Source: Toxotes chatareus (Eukaryota > Chordata > Actinopteri > Toxotidae). Taken from it: DNA of 64,000 bases. Shown here piece after piece: positions 20,030 to 32,473 of this stretch. Made by a program: the position numbers and the translations under genes. The notes below the pieces were generated by a model. It worked only from the letters and a program-made list of their open reading frames with translations. It was not told where the DNA came from and did no database searches. Every line of letters begins with the position of its first letter. Positions within the stretch are counted from its first letter, which is position 1. The stretch lies in contig CM028902.1 of assembly GCA_016801885.1 (NCBI GenBank), positions 806,001 through 870,000 of the forward strand, given 5' to 3'.

Positions 20030-21535
20030 AGATGGATAGATAGGTCGATTATTTATTTGTCATTTTTATGTCACATAAAAACAAAATTTTGTTTCACACA
20101 TCCACCACTTAGCATTCAGTGCACAATAAATAAACGGCACAAGAAATGAACGAGCAATAAAAAATACTAATAAAATATAAGTACAGAAATGTTCAGGCAA
20201 CATTAATAATAAGTTAGCATTCAACTTAAAAATTTCAAACTTCTCTACTCTAGGTATCAGTCTGTGCAGTTCACATTCTCTGACTGATTGTGGGAAGGGA
20301 GCTATTTAATAGCCGAGTGGTTCTGGTTCTGATGCTCCTGTACCTTCTCTGCTCTCCGCACACAGCATTCTGTGTAAATGTCCTGCAGATGTGGCAGTGA
20401 GGTACCAGTGATCTTCTCGCCGGTTCTCACTATTCTGCCGAGTTTCTGCCAAACCAAGAAGAGATGCAGTAGGTGAGAATAGTCTCTATGGTGCCTCAGT
20501 AGAACATGGTCATGGCTGGGATGGGGAGATCTGCCATCTTCAGCCTGCGGAGAAAGTGAAGGCGCTGTTACAACTATGGTGTCTATGGAGGTCAGCTCTT
20601 CAGTTAAATATATTCCCAAGAGCTTGGTGCTGTGGACCCTCTCCACCTCTGAGACATTGATGGACAATGGAAGGTGGCGATGGTGATGGTAATCTATTAC
20701 CATCTCTTTGGTATTATTGGTGTTGAGGTCCAGCTTGTGTGTTGAGCACCAGGCTGTGAGCTGCTCCACCTCCTTCCTGCACGGTGACTCATCATTGTTG
20801 GTGATAAGTCCGACAACAGTAGTGTCATCTGCAGACTTGTTGATGTGGTTACTGTTGAAACTAGCAGAGCGTGTCAGTAGTGTGAACAACAAAGGGCTCA
20901 GAACGCACCCTTGTGGTATTCCTGTGCTTACTGTAGTTGTTTTAGATGTTAAACTGCCAACATTGACTGCCTGCTGTCTCTCCGTCAGAAAATCCATGAT
21001 CCACCTGGACATGCCTGGATCCACACCCAGCAGTAACAGCTTCTCAATGAGCTGTTGTGGCAAGATTGTGTTAAATGCAGAGCTGAAGTCAATTAACAAG
21101 ATCCTGGCTTAAATGTTCTTGTCCTCCAAGTGTGTCAGCGTGAGGTGGAGCAGGATGGAGATAGCTTCCTCTGTAGACCAGTTTGCCCTATAAGCAAACT
21201 GCAGCGGGTCAAGATTAGGTCGGGGGCAGGACTTGATGTGGTTCATAACAAGATGTTAAATATGTCAGTGAAGATGTTCTTCAGCTGCTCAGCAGCAGTC
21301 TTTCAGCACACAGCCTGGGATGTGATCTGGTCCAGCAGCCTTCTGAGGGTTGATGTTGGAGAATGCCCTCCTAATGCTGTCAGCTGCAGTACCTGACTGG
21401 TGGGAGGCTGTGCCTGCTTTGGTGCTGCCCTGCCACCCCTAACCTCAAACTGTGAGAAAAATATGTTGAGGTTATCTGAAAGGGAGCAGTCATTGTTCAT
21501 TGCCTGTGTTGCCAGTGTTTTAGATCCAACCCTGT
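20030..21535 (-). mobile_element. L2-like LINE fragment, antisense in intron 1
   Basis: On the - strand the element runs from a linker region (SDNLNIFFSQFE at about 21480-21430) through the reverse transcriptase to a 3' end near 20030, where the other strand shows a GATAGATAG-type tail and TTATTTGTCATTTTTATGTC. It lacks the endonuclease, so it is 5'-truncated. It is more decayed than the sense LINE at 13775-16826 and belongs to a related but distinct subfamily. Confidence 0.82.
20302..21099 (-). pseudogene. Reverse transcriptase remnant of the antisense LINE
   Basis: The - strand frame encodes LIDFSSAFNTILPQQL, DFLTERQQAVNVG, GIPQGCVLSPLLFTLL and ADDTTVVGLI, followed by the EVEQLTAWC and NTKEMVIDY blocks. 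The catalytic motif reads SADD rather than the FADD of the sense element, and the frame degrades after TEELTS. Upstream similarity (PNLDPLQFAYR-type) continues in another frame to about 21240. Inactive. Confidence 0.87.
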
Positions 21536-23231
21536 TTCCCAGAAATTATGTTTATATACAACTAAACTGGAACAGCAAATACATATGTAGGAAATATAGC
21601 TGTGGTCTAATTATGTTTTCCATTAACATATTAAGGAAACTTACATTAATTTAATTAATTTAATTTACATATTTGACAAGTCACAGATATGTTGATCCTG
21701 AGCACATCAGTGAGCCCATCAGTAAAATGTTCACCAACGACCTGTTTACTATTACTATTATTACATGCCAATACTGCTATTGTTGCCTAAGCCACAGACA
21801 GGACTCTGGATGTGAACCTGGTCTCTGGTGTGACAGCTGCTATGTACGCCCACCGTCCACCCCGTCCACCGCCCGGTGTCTCTGCTGCTGTTAATAAATG
21901 TGTAGCTTCATGTTTTCAAAGCAACATTTCCTCTTTGATATCATTAATCTGTGTTGTAGTGATCCGTTGTATCTGTTAAATGATGATCACCGTTGTTGTA
22001 CAGAGGCACCACGTGACAGTGAAGGGGAAAACAGAGTAGCTCCTATTTTTCCCCAACAGTTCATGTCGCTGACCAACACGCGCTGACTACAGATGGGAGT
22101 GTTGAGGGAGTACAGTGAGCTTTTGATGATGTTTCATTTGAAGTCTTGTGATGTGGAGGTAATAGCTGTAGCAGATCTCCAGAGTGAGGACAGTGGACGT
22201 CCACACGAGGCTGTTAGCTGTTAGCTGAAGGCAGCGGTGCATGGCTGCTGCTGCCGCTGCCCGCTGGTCGGTCATTTCACGCCTGTCTGGGCTTCCTGGA
22301 GCGCGCCGTGAAAAGCAAAGTGGATGAAAAACTCTGTCTGGGGAGAAACAGGCTCAGTGTGATGTGTTCTCAGTGTCCAATCTGCAAACCTGCAGTGAAA
22401 ATTGACAGAAGGTTCCTTTTTGTGGTGTCGGGATTCCTGCATGTTGTAGTCAGTCAGGCTCATGTTGTGATTAAGCTCCAACATCGCGTATGTTTGACTG
22501 GATGAAGGATCTTTTACTTCATTTATACATTTATACATTATGAAAATACTCCATTACAGTATTTTACTTCAGTAAAAGTGTTTTAACTCTGTTGGGCCGC
22601 ATATGAAAATGTTTTAGACTTTATGAACTGAAAACAGATAATTCCAGCCGTCAGATAATTGTTGCTGTTATCAGGACACGATGTCACTGTGGTTTCTAGA
22701 AAAATACATGACTTTTCTGATATTTGATGCACCTGATGATTACGATGAAAAAGCCCTGCTTTTTACCACGTGCAGTACGATGTTTTTCTTTCTCTGGAAC
22801 TTAAAGGACAGGTTTGGATTTTTTCACGTCTATAGTCTTAATAAAAAAAAAACTCACATGCCAAATGTACACTGGACACTGCTGTCCTGTCAATACTTTC
22901 CAGGAATATATTCTGCAATAAATCAGAAGCTAATATGAGATGTCTGCATTACACAAATGAAGTGACCTTCATGCTGATAACTGTGTGTAGGTTTATTGTC
23001 ACTGTTGTGTCACCACAGACCCAGGATCTCCTAAATGCTGGACTATGAGCCAGAAAAGGTTGGAAAAGCTCTGACAAGAGAGCAAACAGGAAACAGCTCC
23101 TGTGCTGTGAAATGTGTGTTATTGTATTGGCAGTAACGTCTTGAAAAATTAATATCAACTTGAGTAACTTCAGACAACCTGAAGTCCAAAAATATCCTCA
23201 ACACTGGAACCAAGTGACCTTCTCAAACAGA

Positions 23232-23263
23232 AACAGTTTTTGTTTGTTTGTTTGTTTGTTTTA
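23232..23263. repeat. (TTTG)n short repeat
   Basis: About six TTTG units at the start of an AT-rich segment 330 bp before exon 2. Confidence 0.75.
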
Positions 23264-23439
23264 AATAAAAATCAGTTATTTTTTTATTGCATTCCCTGGT
23301 TGTGCTTCTTTGTGGTGCACCCAGGATACTTCCTGTGAGTTACACTTGTTTCACGTGTCTGTCAATTAAACACGTTCATGCTGTAACTGTCCTCTTCTCT
23401 CATGTTAGCTCTGATCCTGCTTCCTCTGTGGTTTTCTAT

Positions 23440-23505
23440 TACTCTCCTGCTGCTGCATCGACCTGCCCCCCCCCCCACAGAGGTCAATAAAGTTTAATCG
23501 AATGT
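23440..23505 (+). mobile_element. Possible LINE 3' tail fragment
   Basis: A C12-13 run, ACAGAGG, then TCAATAAAGTTTAATC resembles non-LTR retrotransposon 3' ends in fish. It is short and lacks coding sequence, and it ends less than 100 bp from the immp2l exon 2 acceptor. Confidence 0.35.
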
Positions 23506-23588
23506 AGTCTAACCTAACCTGAGTGCCTGTTTCCTGTTTGTGGTCATGCCTCTGATGATGTTTCCTGTTATTATTGTTTCCTGTCCAG

Positions 23589-23711
23589 GTGATGGCGGGG
23601 CGGCGCTACTTGCGGGCCTTCGTCAGCGGCTTCTTCGTTGCCGTCCCCGTCACGGTCACCGTACTGGATCGATTCGCCTACGTGGCACGAGTGGAGGGAG
23701 CGTCGATGCAG
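23589..23711 (+). CDS. immp2l: immp2l exon 2: N-terminus of mitochondrial inner membrane protease subunit 2
   Basis: Immp2l is a type I signal-peptidase-family serine protease. Together with Immp1l it removes sorting signals of intermembrane-space proteins at the inner mitochondrial membrane. The exon begins after the acceptor CTGTCCAG. The ATG at 23592 has G at -3 and +4. It encodes 40 residues: MAGRRYLRAF, a hydrophobic anchor (residues 11-25, GFFVAVPVTVTVL), then the signature DRFAYVARVEGASMQ. The serine in EGASMQ is the catalytic nucleophile by family knowledge. The exon ends in phase 0 at CAG followed by GTGAGA. The N-terminus is about five residues shorter than in mammals. Exon 3 is 6.4 kb downstream. 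Confidence 0.95.
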
Positions 23712-25972
23712 GTGAGACATTACCACGCACGCACATCCACCAATCAGAGCGAGAGAGAAAACCTCACGCTGTCTGTCCTCAGAAACGTCCCCCAGGTCCA
23801 CAGGAGGGGAGGCAATTTTTACCTCTCTAACTCTCTAAACTGCTGATAACCAGGAGGTCAGAGGTCACAGCACCATGACAGTCTGTGGTGTGCTGGGAAA
23901 TAAGGCTGAGAGAAAAAGCTGAAAAACCACTTTTGGAACTTGAAGCTTAATTCTGAAGATTTTTGAGCCCATTTTTCATCTCTCTCCATCACAGTGTTCA
24001 AAGCCACACGCTGCCTGTGTGACTGAGCAGCTCGACTGTGGCACCAAGAAATGAGCCACAAAACAAGTTCTCTACATTTTTATTCTCTGCTTATCATGGT
24101 GGAGCATGTAGACAGGCTGCTGGTCAGAGCCACCGCCAAAATGTCCGATAGTATGTTATCAAATTAAAAACATTCACTCATTTATGTTATATCAACTCTT
24201 GATTTTTGTTTTAAAATTTAATACATTTTGGTTTTTGAGCCTGAGGATTTCTGCTATCTTCTATTTTTTCTGTCTTGGAAACGTCACACTTAAAGGAGAT
24301 AGTTCAGCCTCCTGCTTCCTCCTATACATGTCTATCCTCCTTCTGCTGTTGGACTTCACAGGTGAAATTAAAATCCAGCTCTTCTCATAAATGTGTTCTG
24401 CTTATCGTCTCTTCTCTTGGATGTTCACGCACTTTGGGTTTCACACTCAAAGACTCTTTTCAGGTTCATCTGCTGAAAGGAGAAAGTTTCTCTGAGCTCA
24501 CTTAAACCTGGACGCACCTGCAAGACTTTGTGACATCACAGCTGGTTGGGTTACACCAACATTTGGTTGGTGTAGTCTTGTATTTTCAGAATGACGGCTG
24601 TCAGATTAGAAAACATTTTGGAATTCTGGGAATTCTGTGGTTTGGTTTCTTGAGACAAATGCAGCAGAACAAATGGCTGCTGTGTGTCTGCATAACGTAC
24701 AAGAAATACACAAACAAACACAAACTAATACACTGGTAATAAACGTTTTAGAGCTGGATGTTTAACAAGCCGTGTCCTACCTGCTTTACTGCTCCACACT
24801 AAGTCAGCGTTTCATTTAAAAGTGTAAACCAGTGACTAGAGGCGACCATGTTGGAGGAAAGAACTCCACACGCACTTCATGCATGACCTCTTTTATTCTC
24901 ATCCAAACAGTAAACAACCTGCAGTCTCCTCATTTGAGAAGCAGAGATGGAAAAATAAAAAAACAAAAAAAATAAGTGCCTGTTGGGTTTTGACCGACTT
25001 CGTTTCCTGTCGTGCGGCTCATTATCCCCGACATGTGTTGCATTATGCATAAAACAATCTGCTCTCTACTTTAATGAGCATGAATATTGAAGCTGCATGT
25101 TGCTGTTTGGTTCACGTTGCGTGTTTATGTTGCTGTGGATGCCGAACGACAACTTCTGAAGAGTCTGATCAAATCTTTTGAAGTAATTCATGAAACCAAA
25201 CCGTTGTCGTTTCTAAACGGATTGAAACTGGTTGACTAAATGAGGTGTTTACACTCCTTTAGGTGTGAGAGACACTGACTTGGAGTAATACAGCTCCTGC
25301 CATCACTGGGGTGAAGGTTTTATTGGGGTTAATCTGTGAAGCTTTGATCCCCCTGTGATTTTCTCTGGCGCATAAATAAACAAGTTAACATTATATTCAC
25401 GTCCACAGTAAGTAAGACCGCAAACAGACTGTAAAGGCTCTCTGTTCTCTGTCTGACTGAGCAGGATGCTGCTGTTATTGGAAGGTAAAGACGTAGTGAC
25501 CCCGTCTCCCGCTGGAACATCAGAATGTTCCCATAATGCCTTCTGGGTGAGAGATCTGATCCTGATTCCTGCTGCTCACTGTGTGCTCTGTCTGTTGTCT
25601 TCATAATACAAACCCACACGTTGCTGCTGTGTTGTGGCCGAGGCTGCTCCTCTGTGCTGTGAAGTCCCAGGTTCAGTGAAAGTGATGAGTTGATGGTGTC
25701 GTAACAGGTGGAAGAAACTCTCTGTGCTGTTGTTACTGGGTTGTCGATGCTAAATGGCTGAGACGTGCTGGGAAGAAAAGCACGGCGGCAGTTTTAAACA
25801 GAATCAGTGGCTTTTGGTGCATTCACAGTAAAGTTACAGGTCCCAGCCAAGACGTAGTGTGGGACTGTCAAAGTTTTCCTGACAGCTGATAGTTAGGAAG
25901 GTAGATAGGAAAGTTTAGGAAGAGATTTTAGCAGCAGGAGCTGCAAGAGACTGAAAACACACACAGCAAGAG

Positions 25973-25974
<2 letters not shown>

Positions 25975-26006
<32 letters not shown>
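25975..26006. repeat. (GT)16 microsatellite
   Basis: 32-bp uninterrupted GT run in intron 2. Confidence 0.95.
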
Positions 26007-26007
<1 letters not shown>

Positions 26008-26254
26008 TGTAAACTACCCCTCATCCTTTCTGCCTTGCTTGGGCTGTTGTCATGGAAACAGTGTTTTCTGAGCTCCTGAGTAATGGATGGTTAATGAATG
26101 TTCACTGTTTGAATTTTTAATTTATGGCAGAAAAAAGACAGACATGCTCACACTCGTGATCACTAAATGTAAATTTACCAAAAATCCGTACAAACTCCTG
26201 AACTCGCAGAAAACTGCATAAACTGTGAACGTATTCATTTTAATTATTGAGTCA

Positions 26255-26310
26255 TTATTCTAATTATCATTATCATTATCAGTATTATTATTATTAATAA
26301 TAATAATAGA
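26255..26310. repeat. ATT/ATC-rich simple repeat
   Basis: An imperfect run of ATTATC and ATT/AAT trinucleotides. The junction of (ATT)n with (AAT)n makes a small AT palindrome. Confidence 0.7.
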
Positions 26311-29300
26311 TATTCCTGCTTGCTTCTGCTGCTTTTTTCACATTATGATTTAATTTATGTCTAATCTGTTGATTAGTGGTATTTAACGAACTGCTTTCCA
26401 AAGCACAGAGTTTCTTACTTCCTCAGCAGCCGTGGTTTTACATTTCTTCCTGAATGGTACAAAAATCAATTCACAGGCTCTTAAAACTTGTTTGAGGCGT
26501 TTCATCCATTGAAATCAACAAGTCTGCATAAATTACATTTGAAATTTTTATTATGCAGTTTATGCTCAGACTGATATGAAAAGTTCACAGTGAATCACGT
26601 CACAACATCAATATGATAATGACAAAAACAATGCAGACTGCCAAAATATTCACTTTGCAAAGATTTGACATGGAGAAGATCCTCCAGCAAATCTTTATGT
26701 TGGAGAAGTTAGAAACTGAAAGTGCATCATTTTTGTATGATTTGGGTAAATTTCATCTTTGGATTGTCGTAGTTCATTTGGTTCATTTCATTTTCATTAT
26801 GTAAACCTGTCTCTGTAGCTGTTTCCACTGGTGGTGTTGGAGTGGATTCAGATTTCCTGCCTATGCCAGGAAGTAACGTAGCATCCAGTGTTAGTTTAAT
26901 TTGACCTCACTCGGTTCAGCTTTTTTTTTTTAAATGAAATTTGGAATTATTTTATACACGATTCCCAAAGTTATAACCGACAAATTTTGTGGTTTGGATC
27001 TGGACTTTGAATCTAAGTTAAGTCTGTGATTGTTTCTGTGAAAACTTTAAGCCAAAGATTTTCTCTTTAATATTAAAAGTTTCTCAGAATCTTGCCTCAA
27101 TTCTGTAAAAACCAAATGAATGATCAAACAATCGGCTGCAGCCGAGCTGTCACACTTTACATTTTCCTATAAATTCAGACTCACTGCAGCAGCAGAGTTT
27201 CAGAAACAATGCAGCGTGTAAGATGCTGAAATATGACTGTGAGGGAGCTGATGAAGTGTCCAGCTCTAACTGATAAACTCTCAGGCTGACAACACTCACA
27301 GGGATATTTATTTTGGGGAAGACAGTTAAGAGATATTCTGTCAATTACCCTGGCAAGCGTGAAATGGCCTGTGCACGTCCTGTTGAGACAGTCGTGCGTC
27401 GTGCTGTTCACCGGTGGGAGCCGGCACGTCACACGTGCATCCTTTAACAAAGTGACACAAACCAAGTTGTAAAAATAATGATGTTGTTGCTATTGTCGTT
27501 GAGGTAGGGGAAGAGGGGGGTTATTGACGAGCATGTGATAAAGCTGTCACAGAGGACACGGTTTCTGGGAGCTTTGTTTAACATGGTGAGAGTGAAACTC
27601 CGAACTGAGGGGCTAATGTACAGATTGTAAAGCTTTCTGATTTAAATACCTGATCTTGGGCTATGTAGTTTATAACTTCTGTACATTGTAGTTATATCAA
27701 ACATTCATATTCATAAATTCATATAAAGTTATCAAGTCATTTTGCTAAATATTCCTTTAATTTTGTCTTAAAATAAAAACTGAGCGGGACATTTCACAGT
27801 GTTTCCCAGCTCTGTTTCAAACATCGAGCCGATACTAATACATCTGTGATAAACTGTTGGCCGATCATATCTAACACTGACCGCACTGGTGTTAACATGC
27901 TGTTAACTTAATTGATTATTATTATTTCACAAAACACTTCACAAGTCTAAAGAAAAAACAAACAGAAACTCTCAGTCTGTCAGTGACGTTTACTCAGCTG
28001 TCATCACGTGACAGAAAGTCTATTTATTTATTAGATTTACTTCCTGTATTTAGACATGTAGTCTGAGTGGTTTCAGGTGGACTTACAGAAAACACTTTTC
28101 TGGTTGAAGGAAACTCCCACATTTGAAATATGTTTGAAACAAGTTTGTTGTCAAAAAATACTGATGATGCTGAAAAATTGCAATGATTTGATTAATTTTA
28201 TTGTTCCTAGCCGTTTAAAATGGGACTGAATGGCTGCTGATGCTGGAATCTCAAATGCTGAAGAGTCCTTGAATGCTCTAATAGTACCTGCTCGCAACCG
28301 CATCACCACAGAACTATATCTAAACACCGCTTAAGAAAGAATGGGACAAAAACCACAAACTATTCACTGGTGGACTATTTATTGCAAGCAAGTTTCAGGC
28401 TCTTCATACTATATTGAAATGAGCCTAAACCTAATGTTTACCTGGAAGGAAGGAAATTAATCTAAAACTGGATCATTTGCTCTGTTAAATAGATCAGTCA
28501 TGTGAAAACCACTCCTCTGTTTTCCTTTTACAGGTCAGGATTGTTACGTGTCACAATACTGAGGCATTAACTGACAGAAATATAAAAGTTAGTTTCATCA
28601 TAATCATATAGCTGCTTAAGTGGCACAGAAATCCAGCAGCAGTGTCAGTGAAGAGCTGTTATATGACCACATTAAATCATACTGGACATGGTACTACCTA
28701 TGGCACTAACTCATATGGTTGCTTTGAGTGTAACTCTAAAACTCTCTGTCTGTTTTAGGAGAAACTGTCCCTAAAGGTGCTATATGCAGCATTTTACCAT
28801 CCATAAATCAGCAGCACATAAATTGTGGGACACTGTGTAATAACCATAAGGGACCTCGTTAAGGCCGTGTGATAATTCACAGTAGTCAGGTTGGTGAGAA
28901 GCTGAGCGAAGGAACAGGAGTAACCGACAATGAATGATGCACGGAGGCTGAGAGAAACCGATAAGCAGGAGAAACGTCCCCCTTTAAACCGTTTTTTTGA
29001 TTATTCTGCTCTTAAAATGGGAGTTAAACCTCTTTTTTTTTTTTATTCCAAAATACAGATTTTAAATAAGATAATAATAATTCCATTCTTTCTTAAATTT
29101 AGAAGGATCCTTTCTACAAGCATTAGCATTTAGTCAGTAGAGCTTTCTATAAAACTGCCTTCATTTGGCTAAAAGGGCGAAACTTTCAGTTGTAGCTCCA
29201 TTAAATGCATCTCAGTAAAAGTAATGAAGTGTGGAATTATGTTTTTCATTATGTTGTAAATGTAGTTTAGTTAAAAATTGAATAAATTAAACCTGAATGG

Positions 29301-29909
29301 ATGCGAAGCCTAATGACGCTGATTTCCTAAATCAAGGCTGCGGACAGACAGAAGTCTCAGAGCTGGTAGTCTGACTGAAACAGTGTTTAGCATAAGCAGC
29401 TCACAGCTGGCTGGTTAGCTTTAGGTGTCCCACCACTGAAACCACAGAGGACCCAAGTGTTGACCCAAGAGTCATCTCACATCAGTGTAAGTTGTTTTAC
29501 TCATCACCTCAGTGAACGTGTGAGGATGAGGAGTTAGGGCGGAGCAGCTTTGATAACTCCTTTTGGAAGGAAATACACGATTCAGCATTGTGGACATTTT
29601 CCTTTATACTTCTCATGTGTTATGTTTATGGTGGTTCAGACGAATAAACCGGATACTTCTTCAGGCAGGACAAAGGTCAGGAAGGTGAAGACGTCCAGGC
29701 AGAATTTAAGATTTACTGTTACCACTGTCACTAACAGCTCTGTTTTAGTGCATTTACCTCATCTGTGTTGTAAAACAGCTGAATCCCTCTCTGAGATGGA
29801 GGTTTGTGGGTGTGGGGTGGTGTGTCTTCGGCTCTGAGTGCCTCTCTGTAAAAGTCACTGCACGCCACTACTGCAGACTTTTGTTTGCATTTGGTAGCAT
29901 CTCTTACAA

Positions 29910-29913
<4 letters not shown>

Positions 29914-29961
<48 letters not shown>

Positions 29962-29972
29962 GCGTGTGTGTG
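29914..29972. repeat. (TG)n microsatellite close to immp2l exon 3
   Basis: A TG run of about 59 bp with two TGCG interruptions near its end, lying 180 bp upstream of the exon 3 acceptor. Intronic TG tracts can bind TDP-43/CELF-type proteins, but any splicing effect here is speculation. Confidence 0.95.
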
Positions 29973-30152
29973 TTCAGATAAGTGTGTGGGTGGGTGTTGT
30001 CGACCTCTGACCATTACACGTTACACTGACTCATCACCTCATTTGTGTTCGTCCTGTGTGTGGCTTTTTGTGTGTGTGTGAATGTGTTTATTATATTGTT
30101 CAGATGTATACAAACAGTACTTCTCTTTCTGTGTGTTTGTTTGAATGTACAG

Positions 30153-30256
30153 CCGTTCCTGAACCCTGAGGGAGGGTCAGAGTGTGACGTCGTCCTCCTG
30201 AACCGTTGGAGTGTGAGGAACTACCAGGTCCAACGAGGCGACATTGTCTCCGTCCT
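30153..30256 (+). CDS. immp2l: immp2l exon 3: protease core block
   Basis: The exon continues exon 2 in phase 0 and encodes PFLNPEGGSECDVVLLN, RWSVRNYQVQ and RGDIVSVL. This matches the mammalian segment after EGASMQ. DVVLLN and RGDIV are conserved signal-peptidase boxes of the Imp2 family, and the catalytic lysine follows in the next exon. The acceptor is TTTGAATGTACAG with an upstream pyrimidine-rich TTCTCTTTCTGTG. The donor is GTGAGT at 30257, leaving two bases of the last codon (phase 2). The 104-bp length gives 34 codons plus two bases. No break is seen. The rest of the gene is outside the window. Confidence 0.95.
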
Positions 30257-32035
30257 GTGAGTAACTTAAGATAAACAACACAAACAGCTTGTTTAGAAAA
30301 CACACGTATGTTCATGGAATCACCTGCTTCAGCCATGTTTAGACGTGGATACTGGTCCCAATATTTGCATATTTTCACTGGTCTGAAACATCAGAACTCA
30401 ACAAAAACCTTAAGTCCAGAGCGGCTGAACCTTGAATTAAACTGCAGGAACCCTTTTAAAGCTGAATGTTCTTTCTTCTAAATATTTCTGAAAAGCTCCT
30501 ATGTCAACCAAGAGAATGACAACATGATTATTACAGCATTACATCTTTACATTTGTATTACAACAGTTATGGACAGGAAGTCTGTATGCAGCTCTGCATA
30601 AACTGATCCGTGACAGGTGAAGTATAAGGACAAAACATGAGAGAGGCAAACCAACAGTTGTGTTTATTAATCCAGTAAATATATTATCCATGTTGTCCAT
30701 GTTGCAATCTCTGAATAATTTCTCAGTTTAAGTCAAAGTTATCTGTTCGCTCTCATGAATCTCTTGATAATCTCAAACCAATTATCATCTGTAGGTGGAT
30801 TTAAAATGTGTTATTCAACTTTCAGTTTCTCGGTCAAACCACATATTGTTCCTCTCTGAGGCCAAGGTACAAACAAAAAACACAGCTTACTATGGACAAG
30901 TAAAGGGCTCTCTGAAATGACATTGTCAAAAGGTGAAGCTGCTACGAGGCACAAAATAAACACTAAATATCAGATGATGGAATAAAATAAAAATAAACAG
31001 CTGAACAAAACTAACAGCAAAGAACAGTGTGATAAGAAACAACAGCAGTATTTTAAAAAGTTCAGGACTAATAATGTGAAATGTATTGAGGACATTTTTA
31101 TGTTGCTCTGCTCTTTTTAAATGGCAACTGCTCTTGAAATCTTAGTTCTCTGGGAACAATTGGACCAGTCTTTGTCTGGCCTTTTATGGCCACAGGGAGA
31201 TGAGTAATTCACATAAATCATATAATCTTTTTTTGTCAGACTGTCAAAACCAAGCTGTTGGTGCAGCAACAATGTTTCACTGCTTTAAACCTGATGACAA
31301 AGTGGCTGAAGCTCATAGTCAGAAGCACATTTTGGACGGGACCTTTAATGCTCTTTTATTTTGTTGTTCGGATGTTGTCGTTTTTTTGATGCCATCTTAC
31401 TTTTGTTAATCAAATTTTTGGATAAACTCACTGTGTCACTGTGGAAAGTGCAAAGAAGACTAGCAGCAGCGGGTAGATTGATTTGTTAGAGCTTTCAGCC
31501 AATCAGAAGCTTGTGAAATGTTTAGAAAAATCGGTTCGGTTTGACTTCTGTCAACAGAGTCAGAGACAGACCGTAGAGACAGACGGACCGCAGGGCTTGT
31601 GACAAATCCAAACAGAATTCACTTCAGTGGGGTTCAAACACATCAGTGTGTTTACCTGCTGAATGTCACTTTGATTGTTCACTGGAATGTAAAGTCGACA
31701 CTGACTGCTACTGCAACCAGTTGGTTTCACACCTTCTTCACTTGGGCTTGAACTAAGTCGACTCTGATCCAAACGTTGCTGCAGAGAAAGACTTGCCTGA
31801 CCTGTGATGGAAACTGAGACTGAAAAGAGAAAAAGTAATGAACTAACTAACATATGATGCAGCGTGTTTGTCTGTTATCACGTAATGATCGTTTCTGTTG
31901 TGCTGTTTTTGGCTAAGGTGGAGACTGAATCACACTACTTACTTAAAGTCATAAATACATGGAGAACTGATATCTCGGTGGAAAAACCTCAGGGGTCAAA
32001 ACCTCAGCAGCTCCACGTCTATGTTAAAAGCAATG

Positions 32036-32088
32036 AAATGATTTGTTTTATTTTATTATTTTATTTTATTTTATTTTATTTTATTGGA
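32036..32088. repeat. (TTTTA)n short tandem repeat
   Basis: About nine TTTTA/TTTA units in the immp2l intron. Confidence 0.85.
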
Positions 32089-32424
32089 CAACTTATAAAA
32101 CACACGATGCATTGAAGGATTAAAAAAAGGCTCATGCTGCTGAGATAAAACAAACAATGGGCCTTATAAAAACAACAACATTTCCAGTATTTCCACCGGA
32201 GAGACCGTGTGGCTGTGTGAGCTGTAGCTCTGTAGCATCCTCGTTAGTGGTTTGGTTGGATTATGTGCTGCTCTACGATTGGTGTTCTACCTCACACAAA
32301 CAATTTTCTCTTGTGTGTTTCATTTGAAAGTGCTGTTACACATCCAGATGTCTTCCTGTGGGATTAGAAGCTTACCCAGGCCTTCAGGCTAAAGCACAGG
32401 TGTACTGTGGGACTGAAACTGTTT

Positions 32425-32426
<2 letters not shown>

Positions 32427-32470
<44 letters not shown>
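32427..32470. repeat. (GT)22 microsatellite
   Basis: 44-bp uninterrupted GT run. Confidence 0.95.

Positions 32471-32473
<3 letters not shown>

Larger units (their letters stand above)
10189..23588 (+). other. immp2l: immp2l intron 1 (predicted, 13.4 kb)
   Basis: The intron runs from the predicted donor GTAGGT to the acceptor CTGTCCAG before exon 2. It contains a sense L2 LINE (13775-16826), an antisense LINE fragment (20030-21535), a fish dispersed-repeat fragment (17040-17115), a small LINE-tail-like piece (23440-23505) and two candidate conserved blocks (12845-13560, 17180-18080). I see nothing recognisable in 10401-12844, 18081-20029 or 21536-23439 beyond AT-rich unique sequence. Confidence 0.5.
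23712..30152 (+). other. immp2l: immp2l intron 2 (6,441 bp)
   Basis: Bounded by GTGAGA and TGTACAG, a phase-0 intron. It holds GT repeats at 25975-26006 and 29914-29972 and an AT-rich ATT/ATC tract near 26255-26310. I see no gene, no recognisable transposon body and no RNA gene in the rest. Confidence 0.9.
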
